A stretch of DNA of 64,000 nucleotides from contig NZ_AP024086.1 in assembly GCF_019703855.1 (NCBI RefSeq), positions 1,756,501-1,820,500 on the forward strand. The letters are read 5' to 3'. The stretch is from Desulfomarina profundi. Its GTDB lineage: Bacteria > Desulfobacterota > Desulfobulbia > Desulfobulbales > Desulfocapsaceae. The notes under the pieces are model-generated. The model was not told the DNA's origin. It searched no databases and saw nothing but the letters and a program-made list of their open reading frames with translations. The position numbers and the translations under genes are program-made. Shown piece after piece: positions 36,652 to 45,423 of the stretch. Every line of letters starts with the position of its first letter. The first letter of the stretch is position 1.

Positions 36652-37221
36652 TTCTACTCTCCTTATATTCCATGTCCATCCATGCTCCTTCTCCTATTGC
36701 ATGGAAAGATACCATGATTATTCTGCATAATTTACCACCAAAAAAGTAGAATATACTATTTTTGAATAACGATGGCAAGTGCTTTTCATACAAACCAGCA
36801 TTGCTGTAATCAATGGCCCAGCCACACCCACTTCAATCAAGGCGATACCATCTTCTGCAGTATTTTAATAGTAAATGTAGACTCCTGGAACTTTAAAGCA
36901 AACACCCCTTGAACTGATGAGAAATACAAGCTGGCCGTTGTTAACGAGACAGATTTGGTAAAATTGTCAATCCCGCAGGCAAAACAATAAAAAAATTTGA
37001 TGTGTTTATCTTGAAAATCACTTATCTTTGCTAGTGCTTGTTATTCGGATATATCCCATTATATATATACCTCTCAATTGTGGTCAGCTACCGGGCTCAG
37101 TGCAGTAATGATCTTATCTTTTTATATTCAGGCTACCAGTGCATTTTTATTGCAATCACGTTTTACTTATGGTAGCCATACACGACATTATCAATAATAA
37201 TTCTCATTACGATTAAATTCA
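36652..37221. other. Divergent intergenic region between rpmB and resB
   Basis: A 570-bp AT-rich region with no supported ORF. It includes the rpmB promoter. Near 36911-36931 is the ttgaac…agaaatacaa word shared with the ileS-ftsE gap. The AT-rich stretch at about 37050-37075 (ttatatatatacc) could belong to a resB promoter, but no -35 partner is convincing. Confidence 0.4.
36750..36778 (-). promoter_or_regulatory. Probable sigma-70 promoter of rpmB
   Basis: On the minus strand, TTGCCA (36773-36778) is followed after exactly 17 bases by TATATT (36750-36755). The predicted start site would lie about 90 bases upstream of the rpmB start codon. Confidence 0.5.
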
Positions 37222-38544
37222 ATGAAACAGACCAATTCTCTCTGGAGCTTCTTTGCATCAGTCAAACTTGCTATTTTTACGCTCAGTTTTATCGCAGTTT
37301 CTTCCATCATCGGAACCATTATCCCCCAGGGAGAATCCCATTCCTTTTATATCAAGAATTATGGTGAAGTATGGGCCAGGTTTTTTGAAGTTCTTGATAT
37401 TCCGGATATGTATTACTCATGGTGGTTCATTGGTCTGCTTGGTTTGCTCAGTGCCAATCTTATAATCTGCAGCATCGACAGGTTTCCAGGAGTCTGGCGC
37501 ATAGTCAATGCTGATAACCTTGCGATCAAACCTGAAAGACTCCAAAAAATGTCAGAGAGTAAAAGCTGGAAAATCTCAAAAAGTACAACTGATCCAGTTC
37601 TTCTATCCAAGGTTCTCCTGAAAAACGGCTGGAAAACTGTCCAGAAAAAAACTGACAACACAGTCCTCTATTTCAGTCAGAAAGGCAGATGGAGCAGAAC
37701 CGGTGTGTACCTTGTCCATGCCTCAATTCTTATAATTCTTACTGGCGCAATCATCGGGCATTTTCTTGGCTTCAAGGGAAGTGTCATGATTCCTGAGACA
37801 AAAAGCAGCTCAAAAATTTACTCTTACGAAAATTCAACACCCATTAAACTTGGATTTGAAATTCGTTGCGATTCATTTACAATCGAATATTACGATAACG
37901 GCATGCCGAAAGAATATATGAGTAAACTCACTGTTCTCAAGGACAATCGGGAAATCCTGACAAAAAACATTGAAGTCAACAGCCCCCTGACCTACGAGGG
38001 AATAACCTTTTATCAATCCAGTTATGAGGGATATCAGGATTTTTTGATCACCATCACAGAGCAACTATCAGAAGAAAAGAAACAATTTATTGTCCCCTTT
38101 CAACGTCAGAAAGAGTGGAAAGAAAAGCAACTTCGTTTTGGAATTGTTAATGCTGAAGCCATTGGACAAAGGGTTGTCCGATCGAAGCTCTGGTTCAAGG
38201 CTGGTAATTCTCCTGCAAGCATTGAATGGATTAAGGATGGGAAAAGCATTACAGTAAAGGATGGATCCAAACTCTATTCGATTTCCGTAAAACAAATGTA
38301 TGCAACCGGCCTGCAGGTCGCCAGAGACCCCGGTGTGTGGCTGGTGTATATTGGTTGCATTCTCATGCTGGCAGGGCTGTACATGGCATTCTTTATGTCC
38401 CACAGAAGGATCTGGCTGCTGATCACTACCGATGAAAATAACAGGTCTTCAATTCTTCTGGCGGGTTCAGCAAATAAAAACAGAGTTGATTTCTCGAGTC
38501 GGTTTTCAGAACTTGCTCAAAAGATTGAATCTTCCATCTCATAG
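37222..38544 (+). CDS. resB: Cytochrome c biogenesis protein ResB (Ccs1)
   Basis: Membrane component of System II cytochrome c maturation. With CcsA it delivers heme to apocytochromes on the outer face of the inner membrane. At 440 aa it has membrane helices at about 10-30 (LAIFTLSFIAVSSIIGTIIP), 70-88 and 155-180 (GVYLVHASILIILTGAIIG). A periplasmic domain with INSPLTYEGITFYQSSYEG-type sequence follows, and a last helix (VYIGCILMLAGLYMAFF) precedes the C-terminal tail. It is followed by ccsA (32 bases) and a tetraheme cytochrome, the likely client. Confidence 0.95.
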   Translation: MKQTNSLWSFFASVKLAIFTLSFIAVSSIIGTIIPQGESHSFYIKNYGEVWARFFEVLDIPDMYYSWWFIGLLGLLSANLIICSIDRFPGVWRIVNADNLAIKPERLQKMSESKSWKISKSTTDPVLLSKVLLKNGWKTVQKKTDNTVLYFSQKGRWSRTGVYLVHASILIILTGAIIGHFLGFKGSVMIPETKSSSKIYSYENSTPIKLGFEIRCDSFTIEYYDNGMPKEYMSKLTVLKDNREILTKNIEVNSPLTYEGITFYQSSYEGYQDFLITITEQLSEEKKQFIVPFQRQKEWKEKQLRFGIVNAEAIGQRVVRSKLWFKAGNSPASIEWIKDGKSITVKDGSKLYSISVKQMYATGLQVARDPGVWLVYIGCILMLAGLYMAFFMSHRRIWLLITTDENNRSSILLAGSANKNRVDFSSRFSELAQKIESSIS

Positions 38545-38576
38545 GCAATCCCGAAAAACTATTTGGAGTAGAAAGC

Positions 38577-39431
38577 ATGGATAGTTCACAGCTTCTTGGA
38601 ATAACAACATTTACTTATCTTTTTTCAACACTGCTCTATGTGGCCATCTTTGTTTTTAAAGCTCCCAGACTGGGTACACCGGCCACTCTCTTTACCTTTC
38701 TCGCCTGGGTTATACAGACGGCAGGCCTGATTCTTCGCTGGAAAGAGTCATATAATCTGGGATTTGGCCACGCACCACTGACCAATATGTATGAATCAGT
38801 GGTTTTTTTCGCCTGGGTAATTATTATTCTCTACCTGGCAATTGAATGGAAATTCAAAACTAAAGTTATCGGAGCATTTGCTGTACCTTTCGCCTTTCTT
38901 GCCATGGCATACGCATCCTTTTCCACTGATATCAGTAAGACTATCAACCCCCTGGTACCGGCACTGCAATCAAACTGGCTTATAGCTCATGTAGTCACTT
39001 GCTTTGTCGGTTACGCAGCTTTTGCTGTTGCTGCTGCACTGGGAATCATGTATCTGATGAAAAGTCGGGAAGCCGGACGTCAGACCGGGGAATCTTCTTC
39101 TCTTTTAAGCTCATTACCACCCCTGAAAACTATCGATGATATAACTCATAAAACAATGGTATTCGGATTTATCTGGTTGAGCGGTGGAATCATTACCGGT
39201 GCAATCTGGGCTAATTCCGCCTGGGGAACCTACTGGAGCTGGGATCCCAAGGAAACCTGGTCACTTATCACGTGGTTTCTTTATGCCATAACTCTTCACG
39301 CAAAATATACAAGGGGATGGAGTGGCACTAAAATTGCTTTTCTCTCCATTTTCGGCTTTGTTGCAGTCCTTTTTACCTACTACGGTGTAAACTTTCTCCT
39401 TGCCGGTCTCCACAGTTATGGCTCAAGCTGA
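38577..39431 (+). CDS. ccsA: Cytochrome c biogenesis protein CcsA (CcsB/ResC)
   Basis: A heme-handling polytopic protein of 284 aa with about eight helices. The signature tryptophan-rich heme-binding region ANSAWGTYWSWDPKETWSLI lies at about residues 215-234. Conserved histidines occur near WLIAHVVTCFVGYAAF and ITLHAKY. It partners ResB for covalent heme attachment to CXXCH motifs. The two genes are consecutive and on the same strand as the cytochrome that follows, forming a compact maturation unit. Confidence 0.95.
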   Translation: MDSSQLLGITTFTYLFSTLLYVAIFVFKAPRLGTPATLFTFLAWVIQTAGLILRWKESYNLGFGHAPLTNMYESVVFFAWVIIILYLAIEWKFKTKVIGAFAVPFAFLAMAYASFSTDISKTINPLVPALQSNWLIAHVVTCFVGYAAFAVAAALGIMYLMKSREAGRQTGESSSLLSSLPPLKTIDDITHKTMVFGFIWLSGGIITGAIWANSAWGTYWSWDPKETWSLITWFLYAITLHAKYTRGWSGTKIAFLSIFGFVAVLFTYYGVNFLLAGLHSYGSS

Positions 39432-39580
39432 CAACCACACAGTGGTAGTTAGCTCCTGTTTTCAACCACTTAACCTTTTGACAAACGTTCTGGAAAACAG
39501 TATAAAAGGATATGATGAAGTTGTTTTATTTTTTTAAGTATTTTTTTATTTTCGCATTATTCTTTCAAAGAGGAGCGACC

Positions 39581-40012
39581 ATGTTTAAAAAAATTTTTGC
39601 CTGCAGTGTAATATCCTTTTTCGTACTGTGTGGTACTGCAATTCTTTCAACTGCCGGTACGGATACCGGCCCTGCTGAACTCACTATTGTTTCAACCCAC
39701 TCCAAAAAGCCAAAGCCTGCCCTTTTCCCCCACAAGAAGCATCAGGATAAGTTCAAATGTGCAGAATGTCACCACGGAATAAAAGATGGAAAGCAGGTTC
39801 CCTACGCCGAAGGTATGGAAATTAAAAAATGTGACAACTGTCACAACAAGGATGTTCTGAAAGGAAAGAAAAAAGGAAAACTGAAACTGGATACAATTAA
39901 AGGCGCAGGCCATGGTAATTGCCTCGCCTGTCATAAGGCAATGGCAAAAAAAGATAAAAAACTGAAGAAAATTACCAAATGCAGTAACTGCCACCCTAAA
40001 AAGAAAAAATAA
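39581..40012 (+). CDS. Class III-type tetraheme cytochrome c (cytochrome c3 family)
   Basis: A periplasmic electron carrier. I chose the ATG at 39581, which has a strong aaagaggag site upstream; the 23 extra residues of a longer frame are discarded. MFKKIFACSVISFFVLCGTA is a signal peptide, and the mature part is about 118 aa. Four heme motifs are visible: CAECH, CDNCH, CLACH and CSNCH, with extra histidines in FPHKKHQ and GHGNC for axial ligation. Cytochrome c3 proteins shuttle electrons between hydrogenases, formate dehydrogenases and membrane complexes in sulfate reducers. The lysine-rich surface (KKKGKLKLD, PKKKK) is typical of them. Confidence 0.93.
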   Translation: MFKKIFACSVISFFVLCGTAILSTAGTDTGPAELTIVSTHSKKPKPALFPHKKHQDKFKCAECHHGIKDGKQVPYAEGMEIKKCDNCHNKDVLKGKKKGKLKLDTIKGAGHGNCLACHKAMAKKDKKLKKITKCSNCHPKKKK

Positions 40013-40047
40013 CCTTATGACTTGGCACTTATCCAGGTAACCGGATA

Positions 40048-40087
40048 AAAAAAGGGGCCATGTTCTTTTAAGAACATGACCCCTTTT
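40048..40087. terminator. Bidirectional terminator between cytochrome and glyS
   Basis: A long near-perfect stem (about aaaaaggggccatgttct against agaacatgaccccttttt) sits between convergent genes. A- and T-rich flanks on both sides allow it to end both the cytochrome transcript and that of glyS. Confidence 0.85.
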
Positions 40088-40109
40088 TCTTCTTTTCTTC
40101 TGACAGGTA

Positions 40110-42185
40110 TTATTCCTGCATCTTGGAAATATCACCAATCTGCAGGATCAGCTCCCCTATAGCAGTTAACAGATTCAGTCTGTTCCTTCGAATGTCTTTA
40201 TCCTCAGCCATTACCATAACATCATCGAAGAAACTGTCTACGGGTTCCTTCATCTCCAACATGACTTTGAGTGCCTTTTCATATTCCTGCCGGTTGATAA
40301 AATCTTTCATTTTATCAGCTACTTCCAGAAACAGCGAATAGAGTTGTTTCTCGGCAACTTCAACAAAAAGCCCGGTTGACACCTCGGTGTCACTGTTATC
40401 CTTGATAATATTTCTGATTCTTTTATAGGATGCTGCAAGAACCGTAAATGACGGTTCCCTGCGAATAGCATCAAATGCCCTGATTCTTTTCAGGCAATCG
40501 TTGACTTCATCAAAAACAACACTGACCACAGCACTTACCGAACCACTGTTAAACTTTTCCGCTCCAGTGCAGTCATGAATAAAACGCCGTTTGATAAATT
40601 CAATTATGGTATCAACCGTTTCACTGCTACCGTTTACCTTGTCTCCATACAGGGCCAGAGCTTTATGAACTGTCTCTTGCAGTGATATCACATATCCCTT
40701 TCCTTCGATAATGTGCAAGATAGCAAGAGATATTCTCCTCAACCCAAAAGGATCTGTGTTCCCGCTTGGAATCTGGCCTATTCCGAAACAACCGACAAGA
40801 GTATCAAATCTGTCGGCCAGTCCGAGCAAAGCACCCGCATCAGTAGCAGGGATATCAGCTTCCGCACGTTTGGGCATATAATGTTCTCTCACGGCAGTGG
40901 CAACAACTTTGTCCTCACCATCATTTATGGCATAGGCTTCTCCCATTATCCCCTGCAGGGAAGGAAATTCTCCAACCATATCACTTAAAAGATCACATTT
41001 ACATAATTCGGCTGCACGACATGCCCTGTCCGCAAGCTGTGAATCGACCTGCTCTGCCAGGAGACGGACAAGTTTCACCAGTCTCTCGCTCTTTTCATAC
41101 ATGGTACCGAGTTTAGCCTGAAAGATTATTCCATTCAGTTTTTCACGCCTTGATTCCAGCGGCGTTTCTTTGTCGGAATTATAGAAAAAAAGGGCATCTT
41201 CAAGTCTTGCACGCAACACCCTCTGGTGCCCCTTACGTGTCAAATCATCCTGATTGACCCTGGTATTATTGACAGCAACAAAGCCGGGAAGCAGGGAACC
41301 GTTTTTATTCACAACAGGAAAATATTTCTGATGTTCCCTCATGGATGTTATGAGAACATCAGGAGGGAGCTGAAGAAATTTATCATCAAAACTCCCGCAG
41401 ATACCGTATGGAGTCTCCACAAGATTAGTCACCGTATCCACAAGGTTTTGATCAACAAGTACCTCTCCATCCTGAATATGATCAGATTCAAGAACAGCAC
41501 TGGTTATTTCATCAATCACCTTTGCCCTTCTTTTTTCAGGATCCACAATGACAAACATATCGGCCAACTGCTTTTCGTATTCATCACAGTTTGTGATCTT
41601 TTCGAATCTATTGGCATTAAAACGATGTCCACAGCTGCAATCTCCCGCCTGCAGTCCCTCATGCTGAACAGGAATTATCTCTTCGCCAAAAAGTGCCACC
41701 AACCATTGAATGGGCCTGGCAAAGGCATGATGATAACTTCCCCACCGCATTGATTTAGGAAAAGAAAGCTCAAGAATAATTTCCTGCAGGAGTCCAGGCA
41801 GCAGTAAGAGAGTCTGTTGCCCTGAAACCTCCCTGACCAGCATCAGATACTCACCTTTGGGTGTGTCGACTACCTGAAGATCATTGACTGATGCACCTTT
41901 TGATCTGGCAAAACCCAATGCGGCCGGAGTAGGGTTACCATCCTTGTCAAAACCGGCAGCCTTTGATGGTCCAAGCAGCTTTTCCTGTATGTCTTCCTGC
42001 TTTTTAACAACATTTTTCACGCACAGGGCCAGTCTTCTCGGCGTTCCCATCACTTTAATGTGACCATGCCCGATCTTCAATTCTTCAGCCTTCCGACTGA
42101 ATTTATCACGCAGCTGTTCCAAGGCAGGTTGAAGAAAACTTGCCGGTATCTCTTCCGTTCCAATTTCAAATAGTAAGTCTCGCAT
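40110..42185 (-). CDS. glyS: Glycyl-tRNA synthetase beta subunit GlyS
   Basis: The beta chain of the two-subunit bacterial glycyl-tRNA synthetase, involved in tRNA-Gly binding. At 691 aa it is the normal size. LLFEIGTEEIPASFLQPALE is the family N-terminus. Other segments are MGTPRRLALCV, FPKSMRWG, the HD-type region PDVLITSMREHQKYFPV and the C-terminal VMVMAEDKDIRRNRLNLL. The alpha subunit gene glyQ is normally directly upstream, but the neighbour here is folE2 (93 bases away), so glyQ must lie elsewhere. Confidence 0.97.
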   Translation of the reverse strand: MRDLLFEIGTEEIPASFLQPALEQLRDKFSRKAEELKIGHGHIKVMGTPRRLALCVKNVVKKQEDIQEKLLGPSKAAGFDKDGNPTPAALGFARSKGASVNDLQVVDTPKGEYLMLVREVSGQQTLLLLPGLLQEIILELSFPKSMRWGSYHHAFARPIQWLVALFGEEIIPVQHEGLQAGDCSCGHRFNANRFEKITNCDEYEKQLADMFVIVDPEKRRAKVIDEITSAVLESDHIQDGEVLVDQNLVDTVTNLVETPYGICGSFDDKFLQLPPDVLITSMREHQKYFPVVNKNGSLLPGFVAVNNTRVNQDDLTRKGHQRVLRARLEDALFFYNSDKETPLESRREKLNGIIFQAKLGTMYEKSERLVKLVRLLAEQVDSQLADRACRAAELCKCDLLSDMVGEFPSLQGIMGEAYAINDGEDKVVATAVREHYMPKRAEADIPATDAGALLGLADRFDTLVGCFGIGQIPSGNTDPFGLRRISLAILHIIEGKGYVISLQETVHKALALYGDKVNGSSETVDTIIEFIKRRFIHDCTGAEKFNSGSVSAVVSVVFDEVNDCLKRIRAFDAIRREPSFTVLAASYKRIRNIIKDNSDTEVSTGLFVEVAEKQLYSLFLEVADKMKDFINRQEYEKALKVMLEMKEPVDSFFDDVMVMAEDKDIRRNRLNLLTAIGELILQIGDISKMQE

Positions 42186-42278
42186 GGGATAGAGTTATTT
42201 ATTGAGGATTCAGGTTATTTTGAAAAATGTAATTTTCAAGACGAACACAGTATAAAACTGTCTATATTATTATCAGGC

Positions 42279-43016
42279 TCAACACGATTCCAATGTGGCA
42301 AAAGTTGAGCAATCTTCACCAAAATTATGCACAGTGACGGAAAACCAGGCGATAGCCTCAATGCTCTCCAGACTTTCCCCTACTCTTCTTGTCAACTGCT
42401 CAACGGAAAGATTCTTCCTTACTTTTACTGCCTGTGTTTCAATTTCTTCTTCCACTGCCTTTTCAATCAGCAGAATAAGATCTTCTATCCAGTAAAACTG
42501 GTTGAACCGTACACACACCTCAGCCCTCCCCCAGTTCCCGAATGATCCGGGCAGACGATTGATTTTTTCCTCAACCATCGGCAAACTGATGGGTACCTCC
42601 ACCCGCAGCTGCAGGTCATCTTCCTCTTCAAAGGAACCGTGCATGGAACAGTTGTAATTTCCGAGGACTGAAGAACCGTTGTTTCGATTTTTTTTCAGGA
42701 AATAAGGAAATTCCAGTTCCAGGTGAGAAGCCTCCGCCTCAAGACGGCTTTTCATCTTTGCCAAAATTCTATGAAAACTCTGCAGGGTGATTTCACCGTG
42801 AAATTCATTCAGTATTTCCACGAACCTGCTCATATGGGTTCCCTTGAACCTGTGAGGCAGATTGACATACATGTTGGCCGTTGCAATGGTATGCTGCCTG
42901 TGCTGAGCTTTATCGAGCACAGTTATAGGATAGGAAACTGTCTTAACTCCAACTTTTTTTATATTGATCCTTCTGCTGTCCGACAGACTTTGTATATCTT
43001 TCATCGGCTCATTCAC
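42279..43016 (-). CDS. folE2: GTP cyclohydrolase FolE2 (type IB)
   Basis: Converts GTP to 7,8-dihydroneopterin triphosphate, the first step for folate and queuosine-type pterins, using a metal other than obligatory zinc. The FolE2 signature GTHMSRFVEILNEF (residues 59-72) and FPYFLKKNRN are present. CSMHGSFEEEDD carries the conserved metal cysteine area. At 245 aa it is slightly short for the family but looks complete. The start overlaps the response-regulator stop by four bases (ATGA). Presence of FolE2 agrees with the queuosine-linked gene at 2760-3893, but the link is inference. Confidence 0.93.
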   Translation of the reverse strand: MNEPMKDIQSLSDSRRINIKKVGVKTVSYPITVLDKAQHRQHTIATANMYVNLPHRFKGTHMSRFVEILNEFHGEITLQSFHRILAKMKSRLEAEASHLELEFPYFLKKNRNNGSSVLGNYNCSMHGSFEEEDDLQLRVEVPISLPMVEEKINRLPGSFGNWGRAEVCVRFNQFYWIEDLILLIEKAVEEEIETQAVKVRKNLSVEQLTRRVGESLESIEAIAWFSVTVHNFGEDCSTFATLESC

Positions 43017-43372
43017 CTCTCTTCACCAAGCAACTTTCCGACAGCATTTTTCAACTCACTGATATCACCGGATTTCACAATATATGCATCTGAGGCCCAA
43101 CTTCCAAGATCACGCTTGAATTCCTGATACGCACTACTCAGTATAACCGGAACCGAAGGGTCAAGCATCTTCATTTTTCTCAACACTTCTATCCCGTTCA
43201 TTTCCGGCATCTGAATATCGAGAATAACAATATCCGGTCTGTTGGCAGAGAACTTTTCCAGACCTTCCATACCATTCATGGCGGATATAACCTCATACCC
43301 GTCATCTTCAAATTCTTCCCTGTAAACTATCTGTATATTCTCTTCATCATCAACCAGCAAAATCCGTTTCAC
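43013..43372 (-). CDS. Single-domain response regulator (CheY-like)
   Basis: A 119-aa receiver domain alone. The phospho-acceptor aspartate is in PDIVILDIQMPEMNG (about residue 53), the acidic pocket in LLVDDEENIQ (residues 5-14) and the conserved lysine near YIVKSGD. There is no output domain and no adjacent histidine kinase. It begins 15 bases after galT and overlaps folE2, so it is embedded in a housekeeping transcript; its partner is unknown. Confidence 0.93.
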   Translation of the reverse strand: MKRILLVDDEENIQIVYREEFEDDGYEVISAMNGMEGLEKFSANRPDIVILDIQMPEMNGIEVLRKMKMLDPSVPVILSSAYQEFKRDLGSWASDAYIVKSGDISELKNAVGKLLGEER

Positions 43373-43387
43373 CTGTTTCTCCTTCTT

Positions 43388-44395
43388 TTATTTTTCCAGA
43401 GACTTTCTCAGGAATGTTGCCGCTTCTTCAGGAGGCAGTGGATTGATATAAAAACCGGAACCCCATTCAAAACCTGCAATGGATGTCAGTTTAGGAACTA
43501 TTTCAAAATGCCAGTGGAAATATTCTGTTCCTCCGCTCCGAAGAGGTTCGGTGTGCAATACAAAATTATAAGGTACATTGGGAATACAGGCAGTAAGCCT
43601 CTGCAGAGCTTCACCAAAAATACATGCCAGATCATAGAGTTCTTCATCACTCTGCAGACAGTATGATGACTGGTGATGTTTTGGAAGAACCCACATTTCA
43701 AATGGAGTCCGCGGTGCAAAAGGAGTAATGACAATAAAGCGCTCATTCTGACAGACAACCCGCACATCCTGCTGCATCTCCTGGCGGATTATATCACAGA
43801 AAAGACAACGCTCCTTGTAACTGTAATAGGATTTTGCTCCATCAAGTTCGGAAACTATCATCCTTGGCAGGATAGGCAGAGCAATCAACTGGGAATGGGA
43901 ATGCTCAAGGGATGCACCTGCAGCTTTTCCGTGATTTTTAAAAACGAGTACGTATTGAAACCTCAAATCTTTTTCGAGGTCGAGAATACGCTCCCTGTAA
44001 GCCCTGAGAACAAACTGCATTTTCCGGGCAGGGAGATCGGAGAAAGATTCTTCATGATCGGGGCTTTCTACTATCACCTCATGAGCCCCGATACCATTCA
44101 TTTTATCATAGAGACCGACACCTTCCTTGGCCAGATCGCCCTCTATTATCAAGGCTGGAAATTTATTCGGCACAACCCGGACCATCCAGCCTGATCCATC
44201 GCCTTCAGCACCGTTTTCATCAGATTTGGCCGACCATACTTCAGGAGGTGTAAACGACTCATTTCCTGGGCAGAGCGGACAGAATCCGCCTCCACTTCGA
44301 GGTTTTTCCACCGGGAAATCTGTTGGTCTCTTACTCCTCTCTTTGGAAATAATTATCCATCGTCCAAGAACCGGATCCTTCCGCAATTCTGGCAT
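43388..44395 (-). CDS. galT: Galactose-1-phosphate uridylyltransferase family protein GalT
   Basis: A HIT-superfamily nucleotidyltransferase that exchanges UMP between UDP-glucose and galactose-1-phosphate. The N-terminal zinc site is FCPLCPGNE (about 37-45). The active site is EHSHSQLIALP (H-x-H-x-Q, about 169-179), and HWHFEIVPK in the C-terminal half supplies further metal or substrate histidines. At 335 aa it is the typical bacterial length. It follows dksA by six bases. It may feed sugar nucleotides to envelope glycans such as those made at 7-14 kb. Confidence 0.93.
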   Translation of the reverse strand: MPELRKDPVLGRWIIISKERSKRPTDFPVEKPRSGGGFCPLCPGNESFTPPEVWSAKSDENGAEGDGSGWMVRVVPNKFPALIIEGDLAKEGVGLYDKMNGIGAHEVIVESPDHEESFSDLPARKMQFVLRAYRERILDLEKDLRFQYVLVFKNHGKAAGASLEHSHSQLIALPILPRMIVSELDGAKSYYSYKERCLFCDIIRQEMQQDVRVVCQNERFIVITPFAPRTPFEMWVLPKHHQSSYCLQSDEELYDLACIFGEALQRLTACIPNVPYNFVLHTEPLRSGGTEYFHWHFEIVPKLTSIAGFEWGSGFYINPLPPEEAATFLRKSLEK

Positions 44396-44401
44396 GGAAC
44401 T

Positions 44402-44764
44402 TTATTTCCCCTGGGACTTTTCTTTTGTTTCCTGGAGTGTCTTACAATCAATACAGTAGGTTGTCACAGGCCTGGCCTCGAGCCTCTTCAAGCCTATTTC
44501 CTCACCACAACCATCACAGATTCCATATTCACCTTCGTCCAAACGAACAATTGCCTGTTCAATCTTGGCTAGCAGTTTACGTTCCCGATCCCTGATTCTC
44601 AGCTCAAAACTTCTTCCCGATTCAATCGTTGCTCTATCATTGGGATCCGGTATATTCGTTGTCTGGTCCGTCATTTCAGAGAGGGTTTTTCCGGCTTCCG
44701 CAAGAATTTCATCTCTTTTCTGCAGCAGTTGAGAACGAAATTTATCCAATTGCTCCTTGTTCAT
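44402..44764 (-). CDS. dksA: DksA/TraR-family zinc-finger transcription factor
   Basis: A 120-aa RNA polymerase-binding regulator of the stringent response. It has an N-terminal coiled coil (about 1-70, FRSQLLQKRDEILAEAGK) with the tip region DPNDRAT, followed by a four-cysteine zinc finger (CDGCGEEIG … YCIDCK). The acidic tip residues match DksA more than TraR. Many deltaproteobacteria carry several paralogs, so the housekeeping role is not assured. It is just upstream of galT on the same strand. Confidence 0.9.
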   Translation of the reverse strand: MNKEQLDKFRSQLLQKRDEILAEAGKTLSEMTDQTTNIPDPNDRATIESGRSFELRIRDRERKLLAKIEQAIVRLDEGEYGICDGCGEEIGLKRLEARPVTTYCIDCKTLQETKEKSQGK

Positions 44765-44917
44765 TCATATCTCCTAAAGAAATCTGACTCCGTGACAGCG
44801 TTGTGATGCTTTTAAATACCATGTTGAGAAATCGATGTAAAAGATTTAATCAGACAAATACAAAAAACCGTCACGTATTCAGGATCAGGTTAATCCTGTG
44901 GAAATACCGGAAATAAA

Positions 44918-45409
44918 TCAGTCCCGAATATATGTTCCACTTTTCCCACCCGTCTTTTTCAAAAGACGTATTTCACTGATAACCATTGATTTGTCGACAG
45001 CCTTACACATATCATAGATTGTCAGAGCAGATATTGAAACCGCCGTCAACGCTTCCATTTCAACTCCTGTTTTCCCGGTTATCCCAACAGTCGCATATAT
45101 ATTAATGGAATAATCATCATCATTGAACTCAAAATCAATATTAGCCTTGCTGATCATCAATGGATGGGCAAGGGGAATAAGCTCATCTACTTTTTTGGCG
45201 GCCATAACTCCAGCAACCCGACTGATTCCAAGAACATCCCCTTTTTTTACCGACCCACTCCTGACTAACTCATACGCCTTTTTCGACATGCGAATATTGC
45301 CCGCCGCATAAGCAACTCGCTCGGTTTCCTTTTTTGAGCCGACATCAACCATATGGGCATTTCCACTCTCATCAAAATGGGTAAATGAACCTTTATCCTG
45401 ATCAGTCAT
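44918..45409 (-). CDS. moaC: Cyclic pyranopterin monophosphate synthase MoaC
   Basis: Second step of molybdenum cofactor synthesis, forming cPMP from the MoaA product. Features: MVDVGSKKETERVAYAAG (about 20-37), DVLGISRVAGVMAAKKVDELIPLAHP (about 60-85) with the active-site lysine, GVEMEALTAVSISALTIYDMCK and the C-terminal LLKKTGGKSG. At 163 aa it is normal. No other moa gene is near; its place between dnaJ and dksA looks like chance co-transcription. Molybdopterin enzymes such as formate dehydrogenases are expected in sulfate reducers. Confidence 0.96.
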   Translation of the reverse strand: MTDQDKGSFTHFDESGNAHMVDVGSKKETERVAYAAGNIRMSKKAYELVRSGSVKKGDVLGISRVAGVMAAKKVDELIPLAHPLMISKANIDFEFNDDDYSINIYATVGITGKTGVEMEALTAVSISALTIYDMCKAVDKSMVISEIRLLKKTGGKSGTYIRD

Positions 45410-45423
45410 GCGTACTCTCCGAC

